64,000 bases of DNA from Micromonospora parathelypteridis (GTDB lineage: Bacteria > Actinomycetota > Actinomycetes > Mycobacteriales > Micromonosporaceae), in contig NZ_JACHDP010000001.1 of assembly GCF_014201145.1 (NCBI RefSeq), forward strand, positions 5,208,001 to 5,272,000, in the 5' to 3' direction. Below, piece after piece: positions 35,920-45,278 of the stretch. The notes beneath the pieces are model-generated. The model was not told where the DNA came from. It did not search any database and saw only the letters and a list, made by a program, of their open reading frames with translations. Position 1 is the stretch's first letter, and the number at the start of each line of letters is the position of its first letter. A program made the translations under genes and the position numbers.

Positions 35920-37500
35920 GTGGAGGTGCTCGTCCTGATCGTGGTGCTGGGCGTCACCGTCCTGATCGGCACCACGCTCGGCGGTCGGTACCGGGTCGCC
36001 CCGCCGGTTCTGCTCATCGCGTTCGGGGTGCTGCTCGGGTTCACGCCGCCGCTGTCCGAGGTGACCCTGGAACCGGACCTGGTGCTGCTGATCTTCCTGC
36101 CGGCGATCCTGTACCGGGAGAGCCTCACCATCAGTCTGCGCGAGATCCGGGCCAACCTGCCGGTGATCGGGTTGCTCGCCGTGGTGCTGGTGGTGCTCAC
36201 CATGGTCACGGTGTCGTTCACCGCGCAGGCGTTCGGGGTGAACCCCGCCGCCGCCTGGGTGCTCGGCGCGGTCCTCGCGCCGACCGACGCCGCGGCGGTC
36301 ACCGGGCTCGCCAAACGGTTGCCTCGGAAGCTGCTCACCACCCTGCACGCGGAAAGCTTGATCAACGACGGCACCGCCCTGGTGATCTTCGCGGTGGCGG
36401 TGGGTCTGCTCGCCGAGGGTGCGAAGCCGGGTGTGCTGGGCGTCAGCGAGGAGTTCGTCGGGGCCAGTGTCGGCGGCGTGCTCGCCGGTCTGCTGGTGGG
36501 GGCCGCCGTGGTGCTGATCCGCAAGCGGCTCGACGATCCGCTGCGCGAGGGCGCGCTGAGTGTGCTGACACCGTTCGGCGCCTTCCTGCTCGCCGACGCG
36601 GTGCACGCCAGCGGTGTGCTGGCGGTGGTGGTCGCCGGACTGATGCTGGCCTACGCCGGCCCACGGGTGATCCGCGCCCGGTCCCGGGTGCTGGCGTACG
36701 CGTTCTGGGACCTGACCACGTTCCTGATCAACGGTGGGCTGTTCGTCCTGCTCGGCACGCAGATACCTCGGGCGGTGCGGGGCATCAGCAGCACCTCGCC
36801 CGGACGGGCGCTGGTGATCGTGCTCGTGGTCACCGTGGTCGTCCTGGCGACGCGGCTGCTCTTCATCTATCTGACGACGCAGTCGGCGAGGTTGCGGCGC
36901 CGCCGGATGGTGAGCGAGGGAGAGGGCGAGGGGCCGTCCGGCTGGCGGGTGGGGACCGTCGCCGGCTGGTCCGGTTTCCGGGGTGCGGTGTCGCTGGCCG
37001 CCGCGTTGGCCGTCCCGACGATGACGGTCGACGGTCGGCCGGTGGTCGAACGCGATCTGATCATCTTCGTCACCGCGCTGGTGATCGTGCTGATCATGCT
37101 CCTGCAGGGCACCACCCTGCCGCAGGTGGTGCGCTGGGCGGGCCTGGTCGGCGACCCCGAACGCGTCGACGAGGCCCGCAACGCCCGGCGGCGGGCCACC
37201 GAGGTGGGCCTGGCCGCCCTGCCCCAGATCGCCGCCGAGATCGGTGCCCGGGAGGAGTCGGTGCGCCGGCTGCAGGCCGAGTACCAGCGACACCTGGATG
37301 ACGTCAACGAGGGTGGGGAGAGCACCGCCGAGGAACGTCGCCTGGAACGTCGGCTGCGCCTCGGGGTCCTCGCCCACAAGCGGCGGGAGATCACCCGGCT
37401 GCGCGACAGCCGGGAGATCGACGACCTCGTGCTGCAGGAGCTCCAAGCCTCGCTGGACAACGAGGAGATCCGGCTGTTGGGGCGCGGGCCCAACGACTGA
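35920..37500 (+). CDS. CPA1 family Na+/H+ antiporter
   Basis: Membrane antiporter of 526 residues. About 12 helices fill residues 1-415; the ion-site motif is VLAPTDAAAVTGLAKRLP followed by HAESLINDGTALVIF with the conserved Asn-Asp pair, as in NhaP/YjcE-type exchangers. Residues 420-526 are a charged cytoplasmic tail rich in Glu/Arg and probably coiled-coil (ESVRRLQAEYQRHLDD, RRLERRLRLGVLAHKRREITRLR). GTG start with GAGGGGG upstream. Likely keeps cytoplasmic pH and Na+ in balance. Confidence 0.92.
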   Translation: MEVLVLIVVLGVTVLIGTTLGGRYRVAPPVLLIAFGVLLGFTPPLSEVTLEPDLVLLIFLPAILYRESLTISLREIRANLPVIGLLAVVLVVLTMVTVSFTAQAFGVNPAAAWVLGAVLAPTDAAAVTGLAKRLPRKLLTTLHAESLINDGTALVIFAVAVGLLAEGAKPGVLGVSEEFVGASVGGVLAGLLVGAAVVLIRKRLDDPLREGALSVLTPFGAFLLADAVHASGVLAVVVAGLMLAYAGPRVIRARSRVLAYAFWDLTTFLINGGLFVLLGTQIPRAVRGISSTSPGRALVIVLVVTVVVLATRLLFIYLTTQSARLRRRRMVSEGEGEGPSGWRVGTVAGWSGFRGAVSLAAALAVPTMTVDGRPVVERDLIIFVTALVIVLIMLLQGTTLPQVVRWAGLVGDPERVDEARNARRRATEVGLAALPQIAAEIGAREESVRRLQAEYQRHLDDVNEGGESTAEERRLERRLRLGVLAHKRREITRLRDSREIDDLVLQELQASLDNEEIRLLGRGPND

Positions 37501-37515
37501 CCGCCCCTGGCGGGC

Positions 37516-38259
37516 TCAGAGCACCTGGGCGAGGAACCGCCGTAGCCGGGGATGCTCGGCCCGTTCGAAGATCCCCTCGGGCGGCCCGGCCTCCAGCACG
37601 ACGCCCCGGTCCATGAAGGCGACGGTGTCGGCGACCTGCCGGGCGAAGCCCATCTCGTGGGTGACCACCACCATGGTCATGCCCGCGGCGGACAGGTCGG
37701 CCATCACCCCGAGCACGCCCTTGACCAGCTCCGGGTCGAGCGCCGAGGTCGCCTCGTCGAAGAGCATCACCTCGGGCCGCAGCGCGAGCGCCCGGGCGAT
37801 CGCGACCCGCTGCTGCTGACCGCCGGAGAGCTGCGCCGGCCGCGCGTCGGCCTTGGCGGCCAACCCCACCAGCTCCAGTTGGGCTCGGGCGATCGCCTCC
37901 GCCTCGTCCTCGCCGAGCTTGCGGAGTCGGCGCAGCGCGAGGGTGACGTTGCGCAGCACGCTCATGTGCGGGAAGAGGTTGAACTGTTGGAAGACCATGC
38001 CCACCCGCTGCCGCAGCGCGTCCGGGTCGTCGTCCAGCACGCTGCGCCCGTCCAGCAGCACGTCGCCGCGGTCCGGCTCGATCAGCCGATTGATGGTGCG
38101 CAGCAGGGTGGACTTGCCCGACCCGGACGGGCCGATCACGCAGGCCGTCGCCCCGCGGGGCACGGTGAGGTCGACACCGCGCAGCACCCGGTTCGGCCCG
38201 AAGGCAAGGTGCACGTCGCGTACGTCGAGGCTGACCGAGGTGGTGGTCGCGGTGGTCAT
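37516..38259 (-). CDS. Amino acid ABC transporter ATP-binding protein
   Basis: ATPase of 247 residues of the polar amino acid family (GlnQ/TcyC-like). Walker [10 protein letters not shown] near 44-52, Q-loop [15 protein letters not shown], signature LSGGQQQR near 145, Walker [16 protein letters not shown], and H-loop [11 protein letters not shown]. The ATG overlaps the permease stop (ATGA), so it is translated in step with it. The operon begins with a SAM riboswitch and a Met/Cys leader peptide, which suggests cystine, cysteine or methionine as cargo rather than glutamine (inference). Confidence 0.93.
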   Translation of the reverse strand: MTTATTTSVSLDVRDVHLAFGPNRVLRGVDLTVPRGATACVIGPSGSGKSTLLRTINRLIEPDRGDVLLDGRSVLDDDPDALRQRVGMVFQQFNLFPHMSVLRNVTLALRRLRKLGEDEAEAIARAQLELVGLAAKADARPAQLSGGQQQRVAIARALALRPEVMLFDEATSALDPELVKGVLGVMADLSAAGMTMVVVTHEMGFARQVADTVAFMDRGVVLEAGPPEGIFERAEHPRLRRFLAQVL

Positions 38260-39029
38260 CGCCGGTCCCCTTCCGTCGCGGCGTAGGACGCCAGGTCGTC
38301 GTCCTCTTCGGTCGACACGGTGGTCGGTCGGCCGTTGCGCAGCCGCCGGTCGATCCAGTTGACGACGTGCGTCAGCGGGACGGTCAGCACCAGGTAGCAG
38401 AGCCCCGCCAGCAGCAGCGCGGACTCGTTGCCGGTGGTCGCCGCGTAGTCCTGGCCGATCCGGAACAGCTCTCGTTGACTGGCCACCAGGCCGAGGAAGT
38501 AGACCAGGCTGGAGTCCTTGATCAGGGCGATGAGCTGGTTCACCCAGGCCGGCAGCACCCGCCGGATGCCCTGCGGGATGATCACCAGCCGCATCGCGTC
38601 GGCCCAGGAGAAACCGAGAGCACGGGCGCCCTCCAGCTGGGCGGCCTCCACCGACTGGATGCCGGAGCGGAAAATTTCTCCGATGTACGCGGCCGCGATC
38701 AGCGACAACGCCAGGATGCCCAACGGGTAGGGATCCGGCCCCCAGACCTCCATGCCCAGCGGGGCCAGCCCGACGCCGATCAGCAGGATCGTCGCCGCGG
38801 CCGGAAGCCCTCGGAACACGTCGGTGTAGACCCGCGCCGGCCAGCGCAGCCAACGGCTGCGGGAGATACCGGCGACGGCCAGCAACAGGCCCAGCACCGA
38901 GCCGAGCAGGGCGGCGGAGACCGCCAGGATCAGCGTGTTGGGCAACCCGACGGTCAGCATCTCGGGCAGTGCCTCGCGCATCGCGTCCCAGTCGAAGAAG
39001 GTCTCCCACAGGGTGCTCAACGGATCCAT
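38256..39029 (-). CDS. Amino acid ABC transporter permease (HisM/TcyB-like)
   Basis: Membrane subunit of 257 residues. The N-terminal helix and the motif [23 protein letters not shown] match the HEQRA-type permease family; the coupling loop facing the ATPase is [29 protein letters not shown], the EAA motif. An acidic C-terminal tail ([19 protein letters not shown]) is unusual but follows the last helix. Coupled to the ATPase gene by a four-base overlap and 45 bases downstream of the binding-protein gene. Confidence 0.93.
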   Translation of the reverse strand: MDPLSTLWETFFDWDAMREALPEMLTVGLPNTLILAVSAALLGSVLGLLLAVAGISRSRWLRWPARVYTDVFRGLPAAATILLIGVGLAPLGMEVWGPDPYPLGILALSLIAAAYIGEIFRSGIQSVEAAQLEGARALGFSWADAMRLVIIPQGIRRVLPAWVNQLIALIKDSSLVYFLGLVASQRELFRIGQDYAATTGNESALLLAGLCYLVLTVPLTHVVNWIDRRLRNGRPTTVSTEEDDDLASYAATEGDRR

Positions 39030-39074
39030 CGGTCGCCTCTCCTACCGCCCTGCTCGCTCGTCACCGGGTACGCC

Positions 39075-39935
39075 TCAGGAAGCGGCCGACGCGGACGCCG
39101 ACGGCGTCACCGTGCCGCTGCCCGGCTTGAAGTCCGCCGGGATCGGCCGGCCGGGGTAGTACTGCGCCTGCAGCCGGCTCCAGGTGCCGTCCGCGATGAC
39201 CTCGTCGAGGCCCTTGTTCAGTGCCTCGCGCAGCTTGTCGCCGCCCTTGGCGACGGCGTACGCGGTCGGTGCCGGGCTGAGCTGCTTGGCCGCAACGGTG
39301 ATCTTGCCGCTGCTGTCGGTGGCCGACTTCTCGCCGATCTCGGCCGGGGCGATCCACGCGTCGGCGGTGCCGGCCTTGAGCTGGTTGATCGCGCCGTTGT
39401 AGTCCGGCACCCGCACCGGGTCGAGCTTCTGGCCGGTGGCGTAGTCGTCCTGGACGGTGCCCTGCACCACCACGACCCGCTTGCCGGCGAGCTGGTCGAA
39501 GCCGGTGATCGGAGAGCCGGCCGGCACGTCCAGGCCGAAGTAGCCGAAGTCGTAGCCGTTGCCGAAGTCGACGGTCTTCTTACGAGCCTCGGTGATGGTG
39601 ATCGAGGAGCTGCCCACATCGAACTTGTGGTTGTTGACCTGGGAGAGCAGGGCGGAGAAGTCGGTGCCGACGAACTCGACCTTGAGGCCGAGCTTGCCGG
39701 CCACGGCGGTCAGCAGGTCGTTGTCGAAGCCGGTGAACTTGCCGTCCTTGAGGTAGACGTTCGGCGGGGCGTCGGTCAGCGTGCCGGCCCGCAGCACGCC
39801 CGGCTGCGCCAGGCCGTAGGGGTTGGCGGTGGCGTCGGACGAGCTGTCGTCGCCGCAGGCGGTGAGCGTGGTGGCGGCCAGGATCGTGGCCGCGCCCAGG
39901 GCGGCGGCGCGGGTCAGGGCAGGAAGAAATCGCAC
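39075..39935 (-). CDS. Amino acid ABC transporter substrate-binding lipoprotein
   Basis: Exported solute-binding protein of 286 residues, the first structural gene of the ABC operon. Lipobox LTAC with Cys27 means lipid anchoring to the outer face of the membrane. The periplasmic-binding-protein family 3 features are there: GVLRAGTLTDAPPNVYLKDGKFTGFDNDLL at the start, FSALLSQVNNHKFDVGSSSITITEARKKTVDF, then the hinge strand KRVVVVQGT. The C-terminal Pro/Ser tail is disordered. The riboswitch upstream suggests sulfur-containing amino acids as ligand. Confidence 0.92.
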   Translation of the reverse strand: MRFLPALTRAAALGAATILAATTLTACGDDSSSDATANPYGLAQPGVLRAGTLTDAPPNVYLKDGKFTGFDNDLLTAVAGKLGLKVEFVGTDFSALLSQVNNHKFDVGSSSITITEARKKTVDFGNGYDFGYFGLDVPAGSPITGFDQLAGKRVVVVQGTVQDDYATGQKLDPVRVPDYNGAINQLKAGTADAWIAPAEIGEKSATDSSGKITVAAKQLSPAPTAYAVAKGGDKLREALNKGLDEVIADGTWSRLQAQYYPGRPIPADFKPGSGTVTPSASASAAS

Positions 39936-40037
39936 GGGTGTCTCCGGAAGGGTCGCGTCTCGGCGCGCACGGACGTGCGCCGCCGACGGTGCGCCCGATG
40001 GGCGTACCGCTGGGGAGGGTTCGGGAAGGGGAGTGCG

Positions 40038-40178
40038 CTAGTGCGTGGTGCCGCGACGACAGGCGGCGCTGCACATTCGCATCATGTCCACGTGCCGTCG
40101 CCGGGTCAGGGCCGGCGAGGGCCAACCGGCGCGGACATCCGCGACGTCGGTCGGTGGGGCGGTGCTGAGGATGCTCAT
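40038..40178 (-). CDS. Putative Met/Cys leader peptide
   Basis: A 46-residue reading frame between the SAM riboswitch and the binding-protein gene, starting with ATG after GGGAGAA. Near its end is LTRRRHVDMMRMCSAACRR, which matches the RRHxDLxRxxSAxC pattern of actinobacterial putative leader peptides found before sulfur-metabolism genes; Met and Cys codons cluster there, as expected for a ribosome-stalling sensor. The peptide itself probably has no separate job. It ends 102 bases before the lipoprotein gene. Confidence 0.7.
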   Translation of the reverse strand: MSILSTAPPTDVADVRAGWPSPALTRRRHVDMMRMCSAACRRGTTH

Positions 40179-40200
40179 GGTTCTCCCGGGTCTGTGCTGA

Positions 40201-40322
40201 CCTGGGTGCCAGGCCACGCTTGCACCGGCGTCGTGCCGGTGCCTGGTCTTCACCCGGGGCACCCCACCGCGGAGGAGGGTTGCCGGCCAGCGAGCCGGGG
40301 CTTCGCGCTGGCACTCATGACC
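40201..40322 (-). promoter_or_regulatory. SAM riboswitch, SAM-IV type
   Basis: Read on the minus strand, the core (40322 down to 40241) opens with GGTCATGAGTG, continues with AGCCCCGGCTCGC, then GGCCGGCAACCCTCC, then GCGGTGGGGTGCCCCGGGTG, and closes with AAGACCAGGC; GGTC and GACC pair as the closing stem. This order matches the SAM-IV (or SAM-I/IV variant) aptamer of actinobacteria. After the core are a hairpin GCACCGGC-N5-GCCGGTGC and CCTGG-N3-CCAGG, likely the expression platform. It should lower expression of the leader-ABC operon when S-adenosylmethionine is plentiful. Confidence 0.88.
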
Positions 40323-40409
40323 TGCGGCGAGGTTAGCAGCACGCCCGGGTGGATCGTCCAGTCGTTATGACCACGCTCACTGTCTGCGAAGGGATGGCCC
40401 GCCCGCAGG

Positions 40410-42350
40410 TCAGCCGGCGTGCACGTGCGGCCGGCGGTGCGGGTCGGGCTCCTGGCGGCGCAAGATCTCTCGGGTCACCGAGGCGATGGCACCCTGTCCG
40501 AACGCCAGGTAGCGCAGGAGGTTGCGAGCCGGTCCGCCCTCGGACCACTCGAAGTAGATGTGGGGGCGGCGACGGCTACGGTCGCGGATCTCCAGCAGCA
40601 GGGCGGCGAGCGCGGTGGGCACTGAGGAACTGGCCAGGCTGAGCACCGGGAAGCGGCCGTCGACCACGCTGCCGCGCACCAGCAACTCGGTCTCGAAGTC
40701 GGACGGGTCGGTGACCTGGACCTCGACGAAGATGACGTCGCTGTCATCGGGGAAGTCGTTGTCCGCCATGGTCTGCGCCAGCTTGGCGCGGTACTCCGCC
40801 GCGTTGCGCGTGTCGGGATCATGGGCGATGAGCCGGATTCGCCGTCCGGCACGTTCGTCGATCATCCGGGCCGCGTCCGCGTCCAGCTCGACATGGTCCA
40901 CGCGCAGCTCGTAGGCCCGCATCAGCCGGGACAGCACCGACACCACGATGAATCCGCCGATGAAACAGGCTGCGATCTTGACACCGTCGGGGCGTTCCAC
41001 CACGTTCGCCAGGGTGGTATAAACGAAGATCACCGCGATGGCTCCGAACGCGACGGTGCGGCCGCGCTGACGCCGCCGCGCCGCCGCGAGCGTCACCGCT
41101 GTCGCCGCCGAAGTGATCAACACCAGGACACCGGTGGCGTACGCGCCGCCCTGCGCGTCCACGCTGGCCTCGAAGAGGACCGTGATCAGAAACGCCACCG
41201 CGGTGAAGACCAGCACCAGCGGCCGGACGGCCCGCGCCCAGGTCGGTGCCATGCCGTAGCGGGGCAAATAGCGGGGTACGAGGTTGAGCAGACCGGCCAT
41301 CGCCGACGCCCCCGCGAACCACAGGATCCCGATGGTGGACAGGTCGTAGACGGTGCCGAACACCTCCCCGAGGTGCTCGTGCGCCAGGTAGGCCAGCGCC
41401 CGGCCGCTCGCCGGTCCGCCCGGCTGGAAATCCTCCGCTGGGATCAGCACGGTGGTCGTCACGCTGCTGGTGATCAGGAAGGCGCTCATGATCACCGCGG
41501 CGGTGGTGAGCAGTCGGCGGGCACCGCGGATCCGGCCCAGCGGTCGAGCCTCGGAGTCCTGCGGGTCACCTCGTACGCTCGGCATGACCGCCACCCCGGT
41601 CTCGAAGCCGGACAGGCCCAACGCCAGTTTCGGGAAGACCAGCAGCGACAGCCCGACCACCATCCAGGGATCGCCGTGGCCGGTGGTCAGCGTGGTGGTC
41701 CAGTCTCCGACCGCGCTCGGGTGCGTCGCCACCCGCCACAGCGCAACGACCATCACCACCGCGTTCAGCCCCAGGTAGACCCCGACCAGGACTACCGCGA
41801 TCCCGATGGCCTCGCCGAATCCCTTGAGGAACACCGCGCCCAGCAGCGTCAGCAGCAGCAGCGTGAGCAGCACCTGGTGCCCCTTGAGCCCGCTCGGCCA
41901 GAACGGGTTCTCGTCGATGTGCGCGGTCGCGTCGGCGGCCGACAGGGTGATGGTGATGATGAAGTCGGTGGCCGCGAAACCGAGCAGCACCAGCACCAGC
42001 AACTTGCCCGGCCAGTAGCTCAACAGGCGTACCAACATCGCGATCGAGCCCTCACCGTGCGGGCTCTCCACCGCCACCCGTCGGTAGACCGGCAGCGCGC
42101 CCAGCAGTGTCACCAGCACCAGCACCAGGGTCGCCACCGGCGACAGCGCCCCGGCGGCCAGCGCCGCGATGCCCGGCTGGTAGCCCAGCGTGGAGAAGTA
42201 GTCGACGCCGGTCAGGCACATCACCTTCCACCACGGGTGGTGCCGGTGCTCCGGCGGACGCCCGTGCGGCCCCGGGTGCTGCACGACCTGCTCGGAGCCA
42301 GCGTCGAGCAACCACCCCCGCAGCCGGCTGGCGCGCCTGTTGACCTCCAT
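40410..42350 (-). CDS. APC superfamily permease with C-terminal soluble domain
   Basis: Membrane transporter of 646 residues. It starts with a soluble stretch, then [29 protein letters not shown], the first APC-type helix of this actinobacterial group, with about 12 helices up to residue 470. The last 170 residues are soluble ([30 protein letters not shown]... [21 protein letters not shown]), resembling the cytosolic tails of KUP-like K+ or amino acid permeases. The cargo is probably an amino acid or K+, not decided. ATG 42350 follows GGGGGA; ATG and GTG codons up to 42383 are possible. Divergent from the CorA gene. Confidence 0.85.
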   Translation of the reverse strand: MEVNRRASRLRGWLLDAGSEQVVQHPGPHGRPPEHRHHPWWKVMCLTGVDYFSTLGYQPGIAALAAGALSPVATLVLVLVTLLGALPVYRRVAVESPHGEGSIAMLVRLLSYWPGKLLVLVLLGFAATDFIITITLSAADATAHIDENPFWPSGLKGHQVLLTLLLLTLLGAVFLKGFGEAIGIAVVLVGVYLGLNAVVMVVALWRVATHPSAVGDWTTTLTTGHGDPWMVVGLSLLVFPKLALGLSGFETGVAVMPSVRGDPQDSEARPLGRIRGARRLLTTAAVIMSAFLITSSVTTTVLIPAEDFQPGGPASGRALAYLAHEHLGEVFGTVYDLSTIGILWFAGASAMAGLLNLVPRYLPRYGMAPTWARAVRPLVLVFTAVAFLITVLFEASVDAQGGAYATGVLVLITSAATAVTLAAARRRQRGRTVAFGAIAVIFVYTTLANVVERPDGVKIAACFIGGFIVVSVLSRLMRAYELRVDHVELDADAARMIDERAGRRIRLIAHDPDTRNAAEYRAKLAQTMADNDFPDDSDVIFVEVQVTDPSDFETELLVRGSVVDGRFPVLSLASSSVPTALAALLLEIRDRSRRRPHIYFEWSEGGPARNLLRYLAFGQGAIASVTREILRRQEPDPHRRPHVHAG

Positions 42351-42537
42351 CGGCGCGTCCCCCGTCATCCCGCCCATGGTCACCGTGAGTATCCGCCCGT
42401 CCGGGCGCGCCCGTCCGCCGGTGCTCCGAACTCGCCCGCCGCCCGGTCGGGTTTCGGGCCGGAGACAGGGGGGAAACAGCGCCCCCGGGTTGGCGGGATC
42501 GCGCCGGACCGGACGTCACCGGGGGAGGGGACAGGGC

Positions 42538-43668
42538 ATGGTCGGTGGCCGTCGCTCCCGCCCGGGTGGTGGTTTCGGTCGCCAACTGGACGAGTACGAG
42601 ACGAGGGATGGCAGCCCGCCACCAGCGGAGTCGCCCGATCCACCCGCCGGTGGCCTGGTGGACAGCGCCGTCTACGTCCGAGGGCACCGGTTCGCCTCGC
42701 CGTCCGGCCTCGCCGAGACGTACCGCTGCCTGCAGGAGCAGGACGGCGCGATGGCCTGGATCGGGTTGTACCGGCCCGACATCGGCCAGATCACGTCCCT
42801 GGCCCGGGAGTTTCGGCTGCACGACCTGGCGGTCGAGGACGCGATCAACGCCCACCAGCGACCCAAGCTGGAACGGTACGGGCACACCCTGTTCGTGGTG
42901 CTGCGTGCCGCCAGCTACGACGACCTGCGGGAGGAGGTCGAGTTCTCCGAACTGCACCTGTTCATCGGGCCGGGTTTCGTGGTCACCGTTCGGCACGGTG
43001 AGGCACCGGACCTGGCCGCGGTGCGGCGGCGGATGGAGACCGAGGCGCAGATGCTCGCCCGGGGCCCGCAGGCGGTCCTGTACGCGATCCTCGACCAGGT
43101 CGTCGACGGGTACGCGCCGGTGGTGGCCGGGCTGGAGAACGACATCGACGAGATCGAGACGCAGGTGTTCGGCGGCGACCCAAACGCCAGCCGGCGCATC
43201 TACGGCCTCAGCCGCGAGGTCATCCAGTTCCAGCGGGCCGCCCGCCCACTGCTCAGCGTGCTCGACGCGCTGGCCGACGGTGCCGGCAGCGCCAGTACGG
43301 ATGAGGAACTGCGCCGCTACCTGCGCGACGTGACCGACCACCTGACCCAGGTGGTGGAGCGGGTGGACGGGTTCCGGCACCTGCTGCAGAACATCCTCAC
43401 CGTCAACGCCACCCTCGTCTCGCAGCAGCAGAACGAGGAGATGCGCAGCCTCACCGCGGCCAGCTACGCGCAGAACGAGGAACTGAAGAAGGTCTCGTCC
43501 TGGGCGGCGATCCTGTTCGCTCCCACGCTCATCGGCACGGTGTACGGGATGAACTTCATCCACATGCCGGAGTTGAGCTGGCGCTTCGGCTACCTGTTCG
43601 CGCTGCTGCTGATGCTGCTGGTCTGCGGCACCCTCTACGTGATCTTCAAGCGTCGCGGTTGGCTGTGA
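42538..43668 (+). CDS. corA: CorA family Mg2+/Co2+ transporter
   Basis: Divalent cation channel of 376 residues. The long cytosolic N-terminal domain contains AWIGLYRPDIGQITSLAREFRLHDLAVEDAINAHQRPKLERYG, the usual CorA entry, and a long stalk helix. Two C-terminal membrane helices follow (about 322-342 and 350-368), joined by YGMNFIHMPEL with the signature Gly337-Met338-Asn339. The basic tail KRRGWL ends the chain. ATG is preceded by GGGAGGGG. Its closeness to the divergent APC permease suggests no direct link. Confidence 0.94.
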   Translation: MVGGRRSRPGGGFGRQLDEYETRDGSPPPAESPDPPAGGLVDSAVYVRGHRFASPSGLAETYRCLQEQDGAMAWIGLYRPDIGQITSLAREFRLHDLAVEDAINAHQRPKLERYGHTLFVVLRAASYDDLREEVEFSELHLFIGPGFVVTVRHGEAPDLAAVRRRMETEAQMLARGPQAVLYAILDQVVDGYAPVVAGLENDIDEIETQVFGGDPNASRRIYGLSREVIQFQRAARPLLSVLDALADGAGSASTDEELRRYLRDVTDHLTQVVERVDGFRHLLQNILTVNATLVSQQQNEEMRSLTAASYAQNEELKKVSSWAAILFAPTLIGTVYGMNFIHMPELSWRFGYLFALLLMLLVCGTLYVIFKRRGWL

Positions 43669-43684
43669 ACCGCGCCGCCGGTGA

Positions 43685-43870
43685 TCACTCGATGCCGCGC
43701 AGGATGTGCCGTTCGTCCTCGACGTCGTCGTCGCCGGCACTGATTCGACCGAGTAGTACGGCGGCGGCCCAGATCGTCAGCGGCGTGGCCGCCCCGGTCA
43801 TGCCTCCGCCGGTCCGGTCGTCCCGGGTCTGGCTCCGCTCCGCGCGCGGTGGCCTGCGCTGAGCCTGCAT
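43685..43870 (-). CDS. Small hypothetical protein with one membrane helix
   Basis: A 61-residue frame with a basic N-terminus (MQAQRRPPRAERSQTRDDR), one hydrophobic helix (about 28-43, ATPLTIWAAAVLLGRI) and an acidic tail (DDDVEDERHILRGIE). GAAGGGG precedes the ATG. It is convergent with corA. No family recognised; the 220 bases to its left neighbour's start (43871-44090) contain no other feature. It could be a chance frame. Confidence 0.45.
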   Translation of the reverse strand: MQAQRRPPRAERSQTRDDRTGGGMTGAATPLTIWAAAVLLGRISAGDDDVEDERHILRGIE

Positions 43871-44090
43871 AGGCACTGCCCCTTCTCGTCGAAGCCGCCT
43901 CGGCGGCACGGCGTGCGCCCGCGCCGCCGGCCGGGTCACCCGCGCTCGGGCAGGTCACCATCGGTACGGCATCCATGTCGAACCATCCCACGCCGGGCCG
44001 CTCAAGTGCCGCTTGTTTTCGGTTTCCCGACTGTCGCCCGCCAAACCGGACATTTCGCCAAAGTCGTGAGCTGGGCCGGTCGACGCCCTC

Positions 44091-44606
44091 TCAGGGCAGG
44101 GGGTGGGCGATGCCGCGAGCGTGATCGGTGAGTGCCGCGCCGACCACGGTCGCGGCCAGCGGCAACACCTCGAGGCAACGCCGCACCGCGGCGGCCATCA
44201 GCGCGTTCGGCACCCGCATGGAGAGCGTGCAGTGCGGCACCCAGCGGCCCGGTTGGTAGTGCTCGGCCAATCCGATGTCGGCGGCGGTGAGTCGGTCGTA
44301 CACCATGCGTTGGTGGGTCAGCAGCTCCGGTGTGGGTGCCGGGCCGAGCCAGAGCACCCGACCGACGAACTGGCCGGCGTACTGGAAGTCGAGTGGCAGC
44401 GGCGCGGCCACGACCGTCCCGCGCAGCGCGTCGGCGACCTGCTCGGGGTTGAGCCGGGGCGCCACCGCGAGTGAGACGTGCGGCCGGTGGCGCTGCTCCC
44501 ACAGCGACCGCATGCTCTGCACACCCTCGGCCTCCAGCGCTTCCCAGAGCACCCGGATCCGCCGCGTGGCGTCCGGGTCCAGATACAGCTCCAACGCCGC
44601 GACCAC
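44091..44606 (-). CDS. 2'-5' RNA ligase family protein (2H phosphoesterase)
   Basis: Soluble protein of 171 residues starting VVAALELYLDPDATRRI, a close match to the 2'-5' RNA ligase/2H family. The two catalytic HxS/T motifs are PHVSLAV (His43, Ser45) and PHCTLSM (His125, Thr127), spaced as in LigT-like enzymes, which act on 2',3'-cyclic or 2',5'-linked phosphodiesters. Physiological substrate unknown. The GTG start is supported by TACGGT six bases upstream and by the family's usual N-terminus. Confidence 0.88.
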   Translation of the reverse strand: MVAALELYLDPDATRRIRVLWEALEAEGVQSMRSLWEQRHRPHVSLAVAPRLNPEQVADALRGTVVAAPLPLDFQYAGQFVGRVLWLGPAPTPELLTHQRMVYDRLTAADIGLAEHYQPGRWVPHCTLSMRVPNALMAAAVRRCLEVLPLAATVVGAALTDHARGIAHPLP

Positions 44607-44612
44607 GTGATC

Positions 44613-44618
44613 ACCGTA
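44613..44618 (-). promoter_or_regulatory. Putative -10 box of a leaderless gene
   Basis: TACGGT on the minus strand, six bases before the GTG of the 2H phosphoesterase gene; no ribosome binding site. Confidence 0.45.
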
Positions 44619-44678
44619 GCGGTCGAGGTTTGATCGGTCCCGGTCGGCGGTACTGGTTCGGAGGCCGACCAGGAAGGT

Positions 44679-45197
44679 GTGTCCGTGGACGTGAGTGACC
44701 TGCTGACCGAGACCTACGACCGACTGCCCGACCTCGTCCGCGCGGCGGTGGACGGGCTGAACCCCGAGCAACTGCACTGGGCTCCCGGCCCGGACGCCAA
44801 CTCGATCGGCTGGCTCGTCTGGCACCTGACCAGAGTCCAGGACGATCACGTCGCCGACCTGCTCGACACCGAACAGCTCTGGGTGAGCGGCGACTGGGCG
44901 GGCCGGTTCGGGCTCGCCGCCGACCCGGACGACACCGGCTACAACCACTCGCCCGAGCAGGTCGCGGCGGTGCGGCCGGAGAGCGCGCAGGCCCTGATCG
45001 ACTACTACGAGGCGGTCTCCTCGCGTACCGGGTCGTTCCTGGCCAGCCTGCGCCCGGCGGACCTGGACCGCGTGGTCGACGAGGCGTGGGATCCGCCGGT
45101 CACCCTCGGCGTCCGGCTGGTCAGCGTCGCCGAGGACGACCTGCAACACGTCGGCCAGGCCGCCTACCTGCGCGGCCTGATCGAGGCCGACTTCTGA
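44679..45197 (+). CDS. DinB superfamily protein (DUF664-type)
   Basis: Four-helix-bundle protein of 172 residues of the DinB/YfiT-like group, many members of which are mycothiol- or bacillithiol-dependent transferases or metal-binding proteins. The metal-site histidines appear in SIGWLVWHLTRVQDDH near residue 49 and DLQHVGQAAYLRGL near 157. GTG start with AGGAAGGT upstream. Divergent from the 2H phosphoesterase gene. Substrate unknown. Confidence 0.85.
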   Translation: MSVDVSDLLTETYDRLPDLVRAAVDGLNPEQLHWAPGPDANSIGWLVWHLTRVQDDHVADLLDTEQLWVSGDWAGRFGLAADPDDTGYNHSPEQVAAVRPESAQALIDYYEAVSSRTGSFLASLRPADLDRVVDEAWDPPVTLGVRLVSVAEDDLQHVGQAAYLRGLIEADF

Positions 45198-45278
45198 GTT
45201 CGGCTCTCACCCGTTTCGGGTGAACCGAACTCACCCCGGTGTGGGCGATCCTCCGAAGAACCGTGGGGAGGGGACCTG

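Noticed and set aside
35808..37301. Long plus-strand frame overlapping the Na+/H+ antiporter gene
   Set aside because: Wrong frame with Arg/Gly-rich low-complexity composition; the frame starting at 35920 encodes the antiporter.
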